Shown here piece after piece: positions 1 to 6,054 of a DNA stretch of 7,444 bases; position 1 is the stretch's first letter; every line of letters begins with the position of its first letter. The stretch spans positions 1-7,444 of the forward strand of contig JAOUOA010000123.1 in assembly GCA_029880625.1 (NCBI GenBank), read 5' to 3'. The translations under genes were made by a program, and so were the position numbers. Origin of the DNA: Spirochaetia bacterium (GTDB lineage Bacteria; Spirochaetota; Leptospiria; Leptospirales; Leptonemataceae). Below the pieces are notes generated by a model that was not told where the DNA came from, did no database searches, and was given only the letters and a program-made list of their open reading frames with translations.

Positions 1-94
1 AGGCAAGGTCGCCGAAGGCAACATTGAAGCTGCAAACGCAGCTTACAAGATCGTTATAAAAGAAATGGAGGAAGCTCATGCTAAAGCAAATTGA
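1..94 (+). CDS. porG: 2-oxoacid:ferredoxin oxidoreductase gamma subunit, C-terminal end (partial)
   Basis: Only the last 30 codons are in the window. Of the three + frames here this is the only one open to position 94 (TGA at 92-94); the first complete codon begins at base 2. The visible peptide (GNIEAANAAYKIVIKEMEEA) has the 'N-x-x-A-x-x-A-Y' pattern typical of the end of the gamma subunit of pyruvate-type oxidoreductases, and gamma normally sits directly upstream of alpha. The gene overlaps porA by 17 bases, and the porA ribosome binding site (GGAGG, 67-71) lies inside its codons, which implies translational coupling. The identification rests largely on position, because the tail is too short for a firm family call. 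There are no cysteines in it, so it is not the end of a ferredoxin-like delta subunit. Confidence 0.6.
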   Translation, partial: GKVAEGNIEAANAAYKIVIKEMEEAHAKAN

Positions 95-1334
95 AGGATC
101 CAAGGCTGTCGCGGAGGCTGTTGCGCTCTGCAGACCCGAAGTAATCTGCGCCTATCCCATTTCGCCCCAAACCCATATCGTGGAAGCCCTCGGCGTTATG
201 GTAAAAAACGAATCTCTTAAAAAATGCGAATTTATCAACGTGGAAAGCGAATTTTCTGCTATGAGCGTCGCCATCGGATCATCTGCCGCCGGCGCCCGTT
301 CCTATACGGCAACTGCCAGTCAGGGACTGCTCTTCATGGCAGAAGCAGTTTACAATGCTTCGGGACTGGGACTTCCCATCGTCATGACTGTAGCGAACCG
401 CGCCATCGGCGCTCCCATCAATATCTGGAACGACCATTCTGATTCGCTTTCCCAGAGGGACTGCGGATGGATTCAGCTTTTCGCAGAAACCAATCAGGAA
501 GCCGCTGACCTTCATATCCAGGCCTTCCGTCTGGCCGAAGAGCTTTCCATTCCCGTCATGGTCTGCATGGACGGATACATCCTCACCCATGCTTTTGACA
601 GAGTGGACATCCCCGATCAGGCCCAGGTAGACGAATATCTGCCGCCGTACGAACCGCGTCAGGTTCTCGATCCGGAAAATCCCATTTCCATCGGAGCCAT
701 GGTCGGCCCCGAAGCCTTCATGGAAGTGCGCTATCTTGCCCACGTAAAGCAGATGCAGGCTCTTGATCTTGTTCCCAGGTATCAGGAAGAATTTAAAAAA
801 ATCTTCGGGCGCGATACAGGCGGTCTTCTTCGCAATTACAAAACTGAAGATGCGGAAACCATTCTGGTCGCCATGGGATCTCTTGTGGGAACCATCAAGG
901 ACACTGTCGACGAACTTCGCGAGCAGGGGCATAAAATCGGCGTCATGACGCTCACTCTGTTCCGCCCCTATCCCCTCGATGCAGTGCGTCAGGCTCTTCT
1001 CCATGCAAAGCGAGTTGTTGTTGTAGAAAAAAGCATTTCCATCGGACTCGGCGGAATTCTTGCTTCAAACATCAGAATGTCTCTTCATAACGAATCGATT
1101 CCCGTATATACGGTGGTTGCAGGACTCGGAGGACGCGGAATTACCGTAAAATCTCTTTATGACATGTCCATCAAAGCCATGAGCGACGAACTTCAGCCTC
1201 TCACATTCCTCGACTTAAAAAAGGAGCTTGTGGAAAGGCATTTAATCCGCGAAAAAGAAAAACGACGAACCGGCCCCATTGCCGAAAGTCTTCTTAAAGA
1301 TATTGGGCCGATAGCGGCTTCAAAACTACAGTGA
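78..1334 (+). CDS. porA: Pyruvate-type 2-oxoacid:ferredoxin oxidoreductase, alpha subunit
   Basis: This 418-residue protein is the alpha subunit of a cytoplasmic enzyme that oxidatively decarboxylates a 2-oxoacid (most likely pyruvate) to an acyl-CoA and reduces ferredoxin, or runs in reverse. The N-terminal pyrimidine-type domain (about 15-240) shows YPISPQT (26-32), NVESEFSA (54-61) with the conserved acidic ESE, and TATASQG (77-83), all hallmarks of PorA. A second domain (about 260-370) carries the ETILVAMGS start typical of PorA domain II, and a basic tail follows (about 390-418). Length is normal for the family (about 390-420). The ATG at 78 is preceded by GGAGG at 67-71. porB follows after 8 bases. 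The pyruvate assignment over 2-oxoglutarate rests on overall resemblance to PorA/VorA proteins; a 2-oxoisovalerate or broader substrate cannot be excluded. Confidence 0.9.
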   Translation: MLKQIEGSKAVAEAVALCRPEVICAYPISPQTHIVEALGVMVKNESLKKCEFINVESEFSAMSVAIGSSAAGARSYTATASQGLLFMAEAVYNASGLGLPIVMTVANRAIGAPINIWNDHSDSLSQRDCGWIQLFAETNQEAADLHIQAFRLAEELSIPVMVCMDGYILTHAFDRVDIPDQAQVDEYLPPYEPRQVLDPENPISIGAMVGPEAFMEVRYLAHVKQMQALDLVPRYQEEFKKIFGRDTGGLLRNYKTEDAETILVAMGSLVGTIKDTVDELREQGHKIGVMTLTLFRPYPLDAVRQALLHAKRVVVVEKSISIGLGGILASNIRMSLHNESIPVYTVVAGLGGRGITVKSLYDMSIKAMSDELQPLTFLDLKKELVERHLIREKEKRRTGPIAESLLKDIGPIAASKLQ

Positions 1335-1342
1335 GGTAAAAC

Positions 1343-2335
1343 ATGGTATACGTACCCATTAAATTCTATCAGACAGGAACATTTACCGTTGGAAACCGTC
1401 TTCTCGATGAAGATCAGAGAAGCATTCAGGCCACCATGGACCGCCATAACTCTCTAACATCAGGGCACAGAGCCTGTCAGGGATGCGGCGAAGCTCTCGG
1501 AGCGAGATACGCAATTGATACGGCAATGAACGTAACGAACAATCAGCTCATCTCCGTCAATGCAACGGGATGCCTTGAAGTTTTTTCAACGCCCTATCCT
1601 GAAACTTCCTGGCAGATTCCATGGATACACTCTCTATTCGGCAATGCGCCTGCCGTTGCAACCGGAGTTGCCGCCGCCATGCGCGTAAAGGGAAAAGACC
1701 AGATCCGTGTTCTGTCACAGGGCGGTGATGGAGGAACCACAGACATTGGATTTGGTCCCCTATCAGGCATGTTCGAAAGAAACGACGACGTTTTATATAT
1801 CTGTCACGATAACGAAGCTTATATGAATACGGGAATCCAGCGTTCGTCTGCAACGCCGCCTGCGGCACGAACGGCGACAACGATGCCTGTTGGACCCGAA
1901 CCCGGAAACGAATTCGGACAGGGAAAATTTCTGCCCGCCATTGCCATGGCCCATGAAATTCCCTATGTTGCAACTGCAACCGTTGCCGACCTTCGCGACC
2001 TTGAAATCAAGGTAAAAAAAGCAATGGAATACAGAGGTTCGCGTTATATCCATATTTTGGTTCCCTGCCCTCTGGGATGGGGTCACGCTCCGCATGATAC
2101 AATTCGAATTGCAAGAATGGCAAAAGAATCAGGACTTTTCCCGGTCTTTGAAGCAATCAACGGCGAAATCACAAGTGTGCTGAAAATCAGAAACAAGGTG
2201 CCGGTTGAAGAATATCTCAGACCCCAGAAGCGTTTTGCTCATATGTTCGGAAAAACTCCCGACGTAAAAACTCTGGCACGTTACCAGGGGATTGCTGACC
2301 GGAACATCCGTAAATACGGATTAATGGATGAATAA
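1343..2335 (+). CDS. porB: Pyruvate-type 2-oxoacid:ferredoxin oxidoreductase, beta subunit
   Basis: This 330-residue subunit binds thiamine diphosphate and one [4Fe-4S] cluster, and forms the active site with the alpha subunit. Four cysteines match the known PorB cluster ligands: C45 and C48 in ACQGCG, C77 in NATGCLEV, and C242 in VPCPLGWGH. The thiamine diphosphate motif runs from GGDGG (127-131) to DNEAYMNTG (156-164). The stretch from YPETSW to PWIHSLFGN (85-101) is PorB/VorB-like rather than KorB-like. Start: ATG 1343 has GAGGT (1333-1337) five bases upstream, overlapping the porA stop. About 40 residues precede the first conserved motif, slightly longer than minimal PorB proteins. Sitting 8 bases after porA, it is surely cotranscribed with it. 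The gene ends just before a stem-loop at 2343-2364. Confidence 0.92.
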   Translation: MVYVPIKFYQTGTFTVGNRLLDEDQRSIQATMDRHNSLTSGHRACQGCGEALGARYAIDTAMNVTNNQLISVNATGCLEVFSTPYPETSWQIPWIHSLFGNAPAVATGVAAAMRVKGKDQIRVLSQGGDGGTTDIGFGPLSGMFERNDDVLYICHDNEAYMNTGIQRSSATPPAARTATTMPVGPEPGNEFGQGKFLPAIAMAHEIPYVATATVADLRDLEIKVKKAMEYRGSRYIHILVPCPLGWGHAPHDTIRIARMAKESGLFPVFEAINGEITSVLKIRNKVPVEEYLRPQKRFAHMFGKTPDVKTLARYQGIADRNIRKYGLMDE

Positions 2336-2342
2336 CCGTTTT

Positions 2343-2364
2343 TGGCCGGCAGGAATGCCGGTCA
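2343..2364 (+). other. Stem-loop just downstream of porB
   Basis: A 9-base-pair stem (2343-2351 with 2356-2364, including one G-T pair) closes a GGAA tetraloop of the GNRA type, 7 bases after the porB stop. It is G+C rich and should be stable. No U-run follows directly, so it is not a classical intrinsic terminator. It could protect the 3' end of the upstream mRNA, or act as a processing or partial-termination site that lowers expression of the flavoprotein relative to porAB. The structure was read by eye; no folding energy was computed. Confidence 0.5.
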
Positions 2365-2503
2365 TGAATACATAGGAAATCTGTAGAAAACAGGAATTTT
2401 CTTTTTTTTTATTTTATAGAAAATAAGCAGTCAAAAAGATCAGAGAAAAATCTCAAAGAAATCTTTTTAAAAAATATCAATACGAACCATTTAAGAGGAT
2501 ATT
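2365..2503 (+). promoter_or_regulatory. AT-rich leader of the flavoprotein gene with T-run and second hairpin
   Basis: This segment separates porB from the flavoprotein gene. It holds a weak 4-bp stem (CTGT 2381-2384 with ACAG 2390-2393) followed closely by a T-rich run (2397-2415, nine T in a row at 2402-2410), which could terminate some porB transcripts. Further on, AAAAAGAT (2433-2440) pairs with ATCTTTTT (2461-2468), and inside it GAGA (2443-2446) pairs with TCTC (2451-2454). The ribosome binding site AGAGGA (2494-2499) lies 4 bases before the ATG. I see no convincing -35/-10 pair, although the AT content would suit a promoter. A leader effect on expression is inference. Confidence 0.35.
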
Positions 2504-4129
2504 ATGGAAAAGCCTTTTGCAATTACTCTGGATGTGGGATCCAGTTTACAAAATTTAACAGGGAGCTGGCGAACATATAAACCCGTTTATCTGGACCGTC
2601 TCCCTCCCTGCAATGCAGGATGCCCTGCAGGCGAAAATATTCAGGGATGGCTGTTTCATTCTGAATCAGGCGACTATGAAAAAGCCTGGAGGTCGCTTGT
2701 AGACAACAATCCCCTTCCCGCTGTTATGGGACGTGTCTGCTACCATCCCTGCGAATCGGTCTGCAACAGAGGAAACGTGGATCAGCCGGTGGGAATCAAT
2801 GCAGTGGAACGGTTTCTCGGCGATGAAGCCCTGAAGCAGGGCTGGAAATTTGATCCTCCCCTGGAAGCGACAGGAAAAAGAGTCCTTGTTGTGGGCGCCG
2901 GTCCTTCCGGACTTTCTGCAGCCTACCAGCTTGCAAGATTCGGCCATGCCGTTGAAATCCATGAAGCCGGCCCCTATGCTGGCGGCATGATGCGCTTCGG
3001 CATCCCCAAATACAGACTGCCCCGCGATATTCTGGATGCAGAAGTTCAACGAATCTGCGATATGGGCGTAAAACTCAAGCTCAATACAAAAGTAGATTCT
3101 ATAGAGAAAAGCATGAAGGAAGGCAAGTTTGACGCAGCCTTTCTTGCTGTAGGCGCGCATATTGCAAAACGCACCATGATCCCTGCTGGCGATGCCTCGC
3201 ATATTGTGGACGCTGTTTCTGTCCTTCGCTCGATGGAAGGAGAAGAAAAACCAATGCTTGGACGACGTGTTGTCGTCTATGGCGGTGGGAATACGGCCAT
3301 AGACGTGGCCCGTACCGCTAAAAGGCTCGGGGCCACGGAAGCCATTATTGTCTACAGAAGAAATCGGGAAAAAATGCCCGCGCATGACTTTGAGGTGGAA
3401 GAAGCTCTCGAGGAAGGCGTTATGATCAAGTGGCTTTCCACAATCAAGCAGGCCGGCGATAACGAACTGACCGTTGAAAAAATGGAGCTGGACGAATCCG
3501 GTTTTCCCCAGCCAACAGGCGAATACGAAACCATTGAAGCAGACTCGCTTGTCCTGGCTCTCGGACAGGATGTGGACCTTTCCCTTCTTGAAGGCGTGAA
3601 CGGACTGAACATCAAGGACGGCGTCGTAGAAGTGGACAAAAACATGATGACAGGAAGTCCGGGAATCTTCGCAGGCGGCGATATGGTTCCTTCCGAAAGA
3701 ACCGTTACGGTTGCCGTCGGACACGGGAAAAAAGCGGCACGAAACATCAATGCATACCTGAACGGCACAACATACAATCCTCCTGAAAAGCATGAGCTCA
3801 TCACCGTGGATAAAATGAATACATGGTATTATTCAGACGCTCCCCAGACCGTCCGCCCCACATTGGACATCATCCGCCGACAGTCTACTTTTGAGGAAGT
3901 TCTTGGAGGTCTTGACGAAAGCAACGCTCTTTTTGAAGCGCGAAGATGCCTTTCCTGCGGAAACTGCTTTGAATGCGACAACTGCTACGGCGTCTGTCCG
4001 GACAATGCTGTCGAAAAACTCGGCCCGGGAATGCGTTTTAAGTTCAAGTATGACTACTGCAAGGGATGCGGTCTTTGTTCTGCAGAATGCCCCTGCGGCG
4101 CCATTAAAATGGTCCCCGATCAGGCATGA
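2504..4129 (+). CDS. NAD(P)H-linked FAD/Fe-S oxidoreductase (GltD-like) fused to PorD-type 2[4Fe-4S] domain
   Basis: This 541-residue protein has three parts. The N-terminus (about 30-110) carries five cysteines, C36 and C40 in CNAGCP and C79, C83, C87, as in the Fe-S domain of glutamate synthase small subunits. The middle is a two-dinucleotide-fold flavoprotein: GAGPSG (131-136) for FAD, GGGNTAID (260-267) with basic YRRNR (284-288) for NAD(P)H, and GIFAGGD near 385 closing the FAD site. The C-terminus (about 475-541) is a bacterial-type ferredoxin: C488-x2-C491-x2-C494-x3-C498P and C519-x2-C522-x2-C525-x3-C529P, with extra C482, C485 and C531. Family knowledge: comparable GltD-like subunits accompany 2-oxoacid oxidoreductases, as reported for the NADP-reducing 2-oxoglutarate enzyme of Azoarcus evansii. 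I infer that it links PorAB to NAD(P)(H), with its tail replacing the delta subunit. It is not likely to make glutamate, since no large subunit is nearby. Start: AGAGGA at 2494-2499. Confidence 0.85.
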   Translation: MEKPFAITLDVGSSLQNLTGSWRTYKPVYLDRLPPCNAGCPAGENIQGWLFHSESGDYEKAWRSLVDNNPLPAVMGRVCYHPCESVCNRGNVDQPVGINAVERFLGDEALKQGWKFDPPLEATGKRVLVVGAGPSGLSAAYQLARFGHAVEIHEAGPYAGGMMRFGIPKYRLPRDILDAEVQRICDMGVKLKLNTKVDSIEKSMKEGKFDAAFLAVGAHIAKRTMIPAGDASHIVDAVSVLRSMEGEEKPMLGRRVVVYGGGNTAIDVARTAKRLGATEAIIVYRRNREKMPAHDFEVEEALEEGVMIKWLSTIKQAGDNELTVEKMELDESGFPQPTGEYETIEADSLVLALGQDVDLSLLEGVNGLNIKDGVVEVDKNMMTGSPGIFAGGDMVPSERTVTVAVGHGKKAARNINAYLNGTTYNPPEKHELITVDKMNTWYYSDAPQTVRPTLDIIRRQSTFEEVLGGLDESNALFEARRCLSCGNCFECDNCYGVCPDNAVEKLGPGMRFKFKYDYCKGCGLCSAECPCGAIKMVPDQA

Positions 4130-4319
4130 ACTTGATCATTCTGCTGAAAATGCATATGGTAAGGATACAGCCGCTCTGGTTCGTTTTTTAAAGATTCTGG
4201 CAGAACCAAGAATTGATAAAAAACTCTATATAACAACCATGAAGCCGCAGCTGAACAATCTGGTAAAACCACTTTCCGATGCCGACAAAACAGCCATTGC
4301 CAAATATTTATTGGAATAA
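4130..4319 (+). pseudogene. Probable remnant of a class I cytochrome c gene (C-terminal part)
   Basis: Immediately after the flavoprotein stop, the frame ending in TAA at 4317-4319 encodes about 60 protein-like residues with no start codon before the ATG at 4239. The end, MKPQLNNLVKPLSDADK followed by TAIAKYLLE, looks like the C-terminus of a small class I cytochrome c: an axial-ligand-type Met, then the 'LSDAD..AIA.YL' helix. The upstream residues HELDHSAENAYGKD could correspond to the stretch after a heme-binding CxxCH, the His lying exactly at the junction GCATGA, but the cysteines are absent. I read it as a gene whose 5' end was lost by deletion. The same frame stays open backwards through the flavoprotein gene to an ATG at 3891, but that part shows no cytochrome character. 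Similarity was judged by eye only. Confidence 0.4.
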
Positions 4320-4328
4320 AATTGAATG

Positions 4329-4350
4329 TGCCTCAGCAGCTGCAGAGGCA
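4329..4350. terminator. Hairpin terminator between convergent genes
   Basis: TGCCTC (4329-4334) pairs perfectly with GAGGCA (4345-4350); the inner GCAG/CTGC (4336-4343) is self-complementary across an A-A mismatch. On the + strand a T-rich stretch follows (TCTTCTT, then TTTTAATTTTTT up to 4375). On the minus strand a weaker T-rich stretch follows (from about 4327 down). It lies 10 bases after the cytochrome-like remnant and 16 bases from the stop of the opposing gene, so it probably serves both directions. Confidence 0.65.
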
Positions 4351-4365
4351 TCTTCTTAGAATCTT

Positions 4366-5157
4366 TTAATTTTTTGAAAGATCCCAGGCATCCATTTTTT
4401 CAATCAGGGTCTTCCAGTTCATATTCTGCATGGGCTGTGCCATTTTATGGTGTTTTCCTGTTTCAAGAATGATTAAGCGCTGTTCTTCGTCGGTAACTCC
4501 GTAAAAGGGAAGAGTAAAATTAAATGCATCCTGAATGTACGTTTTCAGAGGCCGGAGCACATCTTCCGGTCTTGTGTAATAAGCATCTTCGCCTTCTTCG
4601 CAGACCTTATTGAAAACATTGAACTGCCTGCAGGCAAGAGGACGCATGGGATGGATGGAGCATTCATGATCCAGGAGAAAAGGACAGGGATCTCCGGGCT
4701 GATGCTTTTCCAGACTTTCACGGATTTTCTTACGCTTTTCGCCACCCGTTTTTTCTGTAACATACCATGTGATTCCCACCAGTTCAAGAGGATAGACAGG
4801 GATCTCTCCATGCGTAATACAGCAAGAGGAACAGCCTTTATGGCAGGCCAGTTTTTTGCCCCGCTTTTCTGCTTCCAGACGAATGCCCAGATCCACTCCC
4901 GTATCCATTCTCTGATAACTGTCAAGCAGGAGTTTGAGCCAGTTCATGCGTTCTTCATCGTAGGGAAAAGAAAGTCTTTCCGCCTCTACGACTTCAATTT
5001 CTTCTGGAACGACTTCAATTTCTTCCGGCTTTAAAATTTCTTCTGCATTAAAATTAACTGAGCCGACGATTTCTTCCGGATTCAAGAATTCATCAGGATT
5101 GACGACTTCTGCATGAAACACTTCTTCTGTATTATTTTCTTCTTTTTTTTCTGCCAT
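4366..5157 (-). CDS. YkgJ-type cysteine-cluster protein with acidic repeat N-terminus
   Basis: This 263-residue cytoplasmic protein has the signature of the YkgJ/Fli-B-like cysteine-cluster family: CHKGCSSCC (C105, C109, C112, C113), then CPFL (C158), C166 with SIHPMRPLACR (to C176, R177), and C186. These cysteines are thought to bind an Fe-S cluster or zinc; the family's function is poorly defined. Unusual is the N-terminal 60 residues, strongly acidic and built from repeated five-residue units (NPDEF, NPEEI, NAEEI, KPEEI, VPEEI), partly as a DNA tandem duplication. Residues 65-100 look helical, and there is no signal peptide or membrane segment. Start: I chose ATG at 5157 over an in-frame TTG at 5169; neither has a clear ribosome binding site. 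The gene is transcribed alone, convergent with the flavoprotein locus and divergent from the sigma cassette. Confidence 0.8.
   Translation of the reverse strand: MAEKKEENNTEEVFHAEVVNPDEFLNPEEIVGSVNFNAEEILKPEEIEVVPEEIEVVEAERLSFPYDEERMNWLKLLLDSYQRMDTGVDLGIRLEAEKRGKKLACHKGCSSCCITHGEIPVYPLELVGITWYVTEKTGGEKRKKIRESLEKHQPGDPCPFLLDHECSIHPMRPLACRQFNVFNKVCEEGEDAYYTRPEDVLRPLKTYIQDAFNFTLPFYGVTDEEQRLIILETGKHHKMAQPMQNMNWKTLIEKMDAWDLSKN
4988..5029. repeat. Two tandem 21-base copies inside the YkgJ-type gene
   Basis: Two adjacent 21-base units (4988-5008 and 5009-5029) differ at two positions. On the minus strand they keep the reading frame and encode the repeated EEIEVVP/EEIEVVE segment (residues about 44-58). 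Because the unit is a multiple of three, copy-number change by slippage would lengthen or shorten the acidic tail without breaking the protein. Confidence 0.85.
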
Positions 5158-5314
5158 GGGATCACTCAAAATTTCTGATAGGATTCATTCTTCTTGAACT
5201 CTGAAACTGTAATTCCGGGAAATACAGATTTCAGGGTTGAAAATTGCTTCTTATGTCAGCCCGGCCCTGGTGTTGTATATGACAACCTTAATTCACCTGC
5301 AGAGAAAAGAAAGC

Positions 5315-5333
5315 TTTACAAACATATTGTAAA
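5315..5333. promoter_or_regulatory. Perfect dyad TTTACAA-N5-TTGTAAA, possible operator
   Basis: Seven-base arms, TTTACAA (5315-5321) and TTGTAAA (5327-5333), are perfect inverted repeats around ACATA. Size and spacing suit a dimeric helix-turn-helix repressor or activator. The site lies 158 bases from the YkgJ-type start and 179 bases from the sigma factor start, so it could act on either promoter. As an RNA hairpin it would be weak. No matching regulator is encoded in the window, and in AT-rich DNA a dyad of this length can occur by chance. Confidence 0.35.
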
Positions 5334-5442
5334 ATAGACAGAAAATTTCTGCATGAAAAGCCTTTTTTTATGGCATCTGAAACATGAATACGACATAATT
5401 TAATCTTGAAAATTCAGTATCAGGGTTCTTTTTCATATTTTT

Positions 5443-5448
5443 TATAAT
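5443..5448 (+). promoter_or_regulatory. Candidate -10 box (TATAAT) upstream of the sigma cassette
   Basis: A perfect consensus -10 hexamer lies 63 bases before the sigma factor ATG. The region where a -35 box would sit (about 5418-5425) has no good match to TTGACA; the nearest TTGAAA (5406-5411) is 31 bases upstream, which is too far. It may be a housekeeping promoter that needs an activator, or chance in AT-rich sequence. Confidence 0.3.
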
Positions 5449-5511
5449 CCTGATAAATTCTGCGCAAGGTTCAGTCGCAAAATTCATCATAATAAAATAA
5501 AATGGAAATGA

Positions 5512-6042
5512 ATGGCAGATGATTTTGAAAAACTGGTGGAGGATCATGGAACGATGGTATACAATCTCTGCTGCAAATTAAGCGGTTTGGAATCGGCAGA
5601 AGAGCTAACCCAGGAAGTCTTTTTAAAGATTTTCCAGTCTCTTGGAACCTTCAGGGGAGAGTCAAAAATCAGCACGTGGATTTATAGAATTACCGCCAAT
5701 ACCTGCATGGAGCATCTTCGGAAAAGTAAATTCAGAAAATTTATCTCTTTCGATCTATTTTCCAATCCTGAAGAAATCGAATCATTTCCGGCAAAAACCA
5801 GAACGCCGGAAGAAGAATTACAGATGAATGAACTGCAGAGCATCTACGAATCATCAATGGACATGCTTCCCCCAAAACAGAAAACAGCCTATTATCTTTT
5901 CACTCTGGAAAATCTTTCGCATAAAGAAATTGCAGAAATCATGCAGTGCAGCGTTGCATCGGTTGAATCTTCAGTGTTTCGAGCAAGACAATCGCTCAGA
6001 AAAACAATTGCAAAACATTACCCCGAATACGGCGGCAGATAA
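5512..6042 (+). CDS. ECF-type RNA polymerase sigma factor
   Basis: This 176-residue protein has the two-domain layout of ECF (sigma-70 family, group IV) sigma factors. Region 2 spans about 10-75, with AEELTQEVFLKIF (29-41) and FRGESKISTWIYRITAN (47-63), the -10-recognition and core-binding region. A linker (about 76-110) leads to region 4 (about 112-168), with LPPKQK (119-124) and a helix-turn-helix around LSHKEIAEIMQCSVASVESS (135-154) for -35 recognition. There is no C-terminal extension. Start: an in-frame TGA at 5509-5511 touches the ATG, so no upstream start is possible; no good ribosome binding site precedes it. The next gene begins 12 bases after its stop. Together with the following membrane protein and periplasmic sensor it forms a signalling unit, in which the sigma factor would be held at the membrane until a signal arrives. 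Its target promoters are unknown. Confidence 0.92.
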   Translation: MADDFEKLVEDHGTMVYNLCCKLSGLESAEELTQEVFLKIFQSLGTFRGESKISTWIYRITANTCMEHLRKSKFRKFISFDLFSNPEEIESFPAKTRTPEEELQMNELQSIYESSMDMLPPKQKTAYYLFTLENLSHKEIAEIMQCSVASVESSVFRARQSLRKTIAKHYPEYGGR

Positions 6043-6054
6043 AAAGGAAGAATT

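Larger units (their letters stand above)
5158..5511. other. Divergent intergenic region, AT-rich, with regulatory candidates
   Basis: This 354-base stretch separates the minus-strand YkgJ-type gene from the sigma cassette and must contain the promoters of both. It holds no credible gene on either strand. Visible elements are a short inverted repeat TTTCA/TGAAA (5229-5233 and 5238-5242), a perfect 7+7 dyad at 5315-5333, a T-run after AAAAGCC (about 5356-5369) without a clear hairpin, and a TATAAT at 5443-5448. I found no clear ECF-type -35/-10 pair by eye, so self-regulation by the sigma factor is neither shown nor excluded. No RNA gene was recognised. Confidence 0.6.

Noticed and set aside
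279..1004. Minus-strand open frame of 241 codons opposite porA
   Set aside because: It is antisense to well-conserved porA motifs, has no ribosome binding site and no recognisable domain.
1343..2335. Assignment as a 2-oxoglutarate oxidoreductase beta subunit (KorB)
   Set aside because: The GCLEV motif and the C-terminal VPCPLGWGH cysteine are PorB/VorB features. KorB has a different pattern after the first CxxC.
2666..3793. Long open frame of 375 codons on the minus strand inside the flavoprotein gene
   Set aside because: The + strand has a complete, motif-rich protein over the same bases. The minus translation is rich in Cys, His and Phe without any domain, as expected of a shadow frame.
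2504..4129. Annotation as glutamate synthase small subunit (gltD)
   Set aside because: The C-terminal PorD-type domain, the neighbouring por genes and the absence of a large subunit gene argue for an electron-transfer role with the oxoacid enzyme.
3891..4319. Open frame starting with ATG 3891, overlapping the flavoprotein end, as an intact gene
   Set aside because: Its first 80 residues are the out-of-frame shadow of the ferredoxin domain. Only the part after 4129 looks protein-like, so it is listed as a remnant.
4651..5034. Plus-strand frame of 127 codons opposite the YkgJ-type gene
   Set aside because: It is antisense to the conserved cysteine motifs and has Phe/Arg-rich, domainless composition.
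5155..5169. TTG at 5169 as start of the YkgJ-type gene
   Set aside because: It adds only four residues, has no ribosome binding site and is a rarer start than the ATG at 5157.
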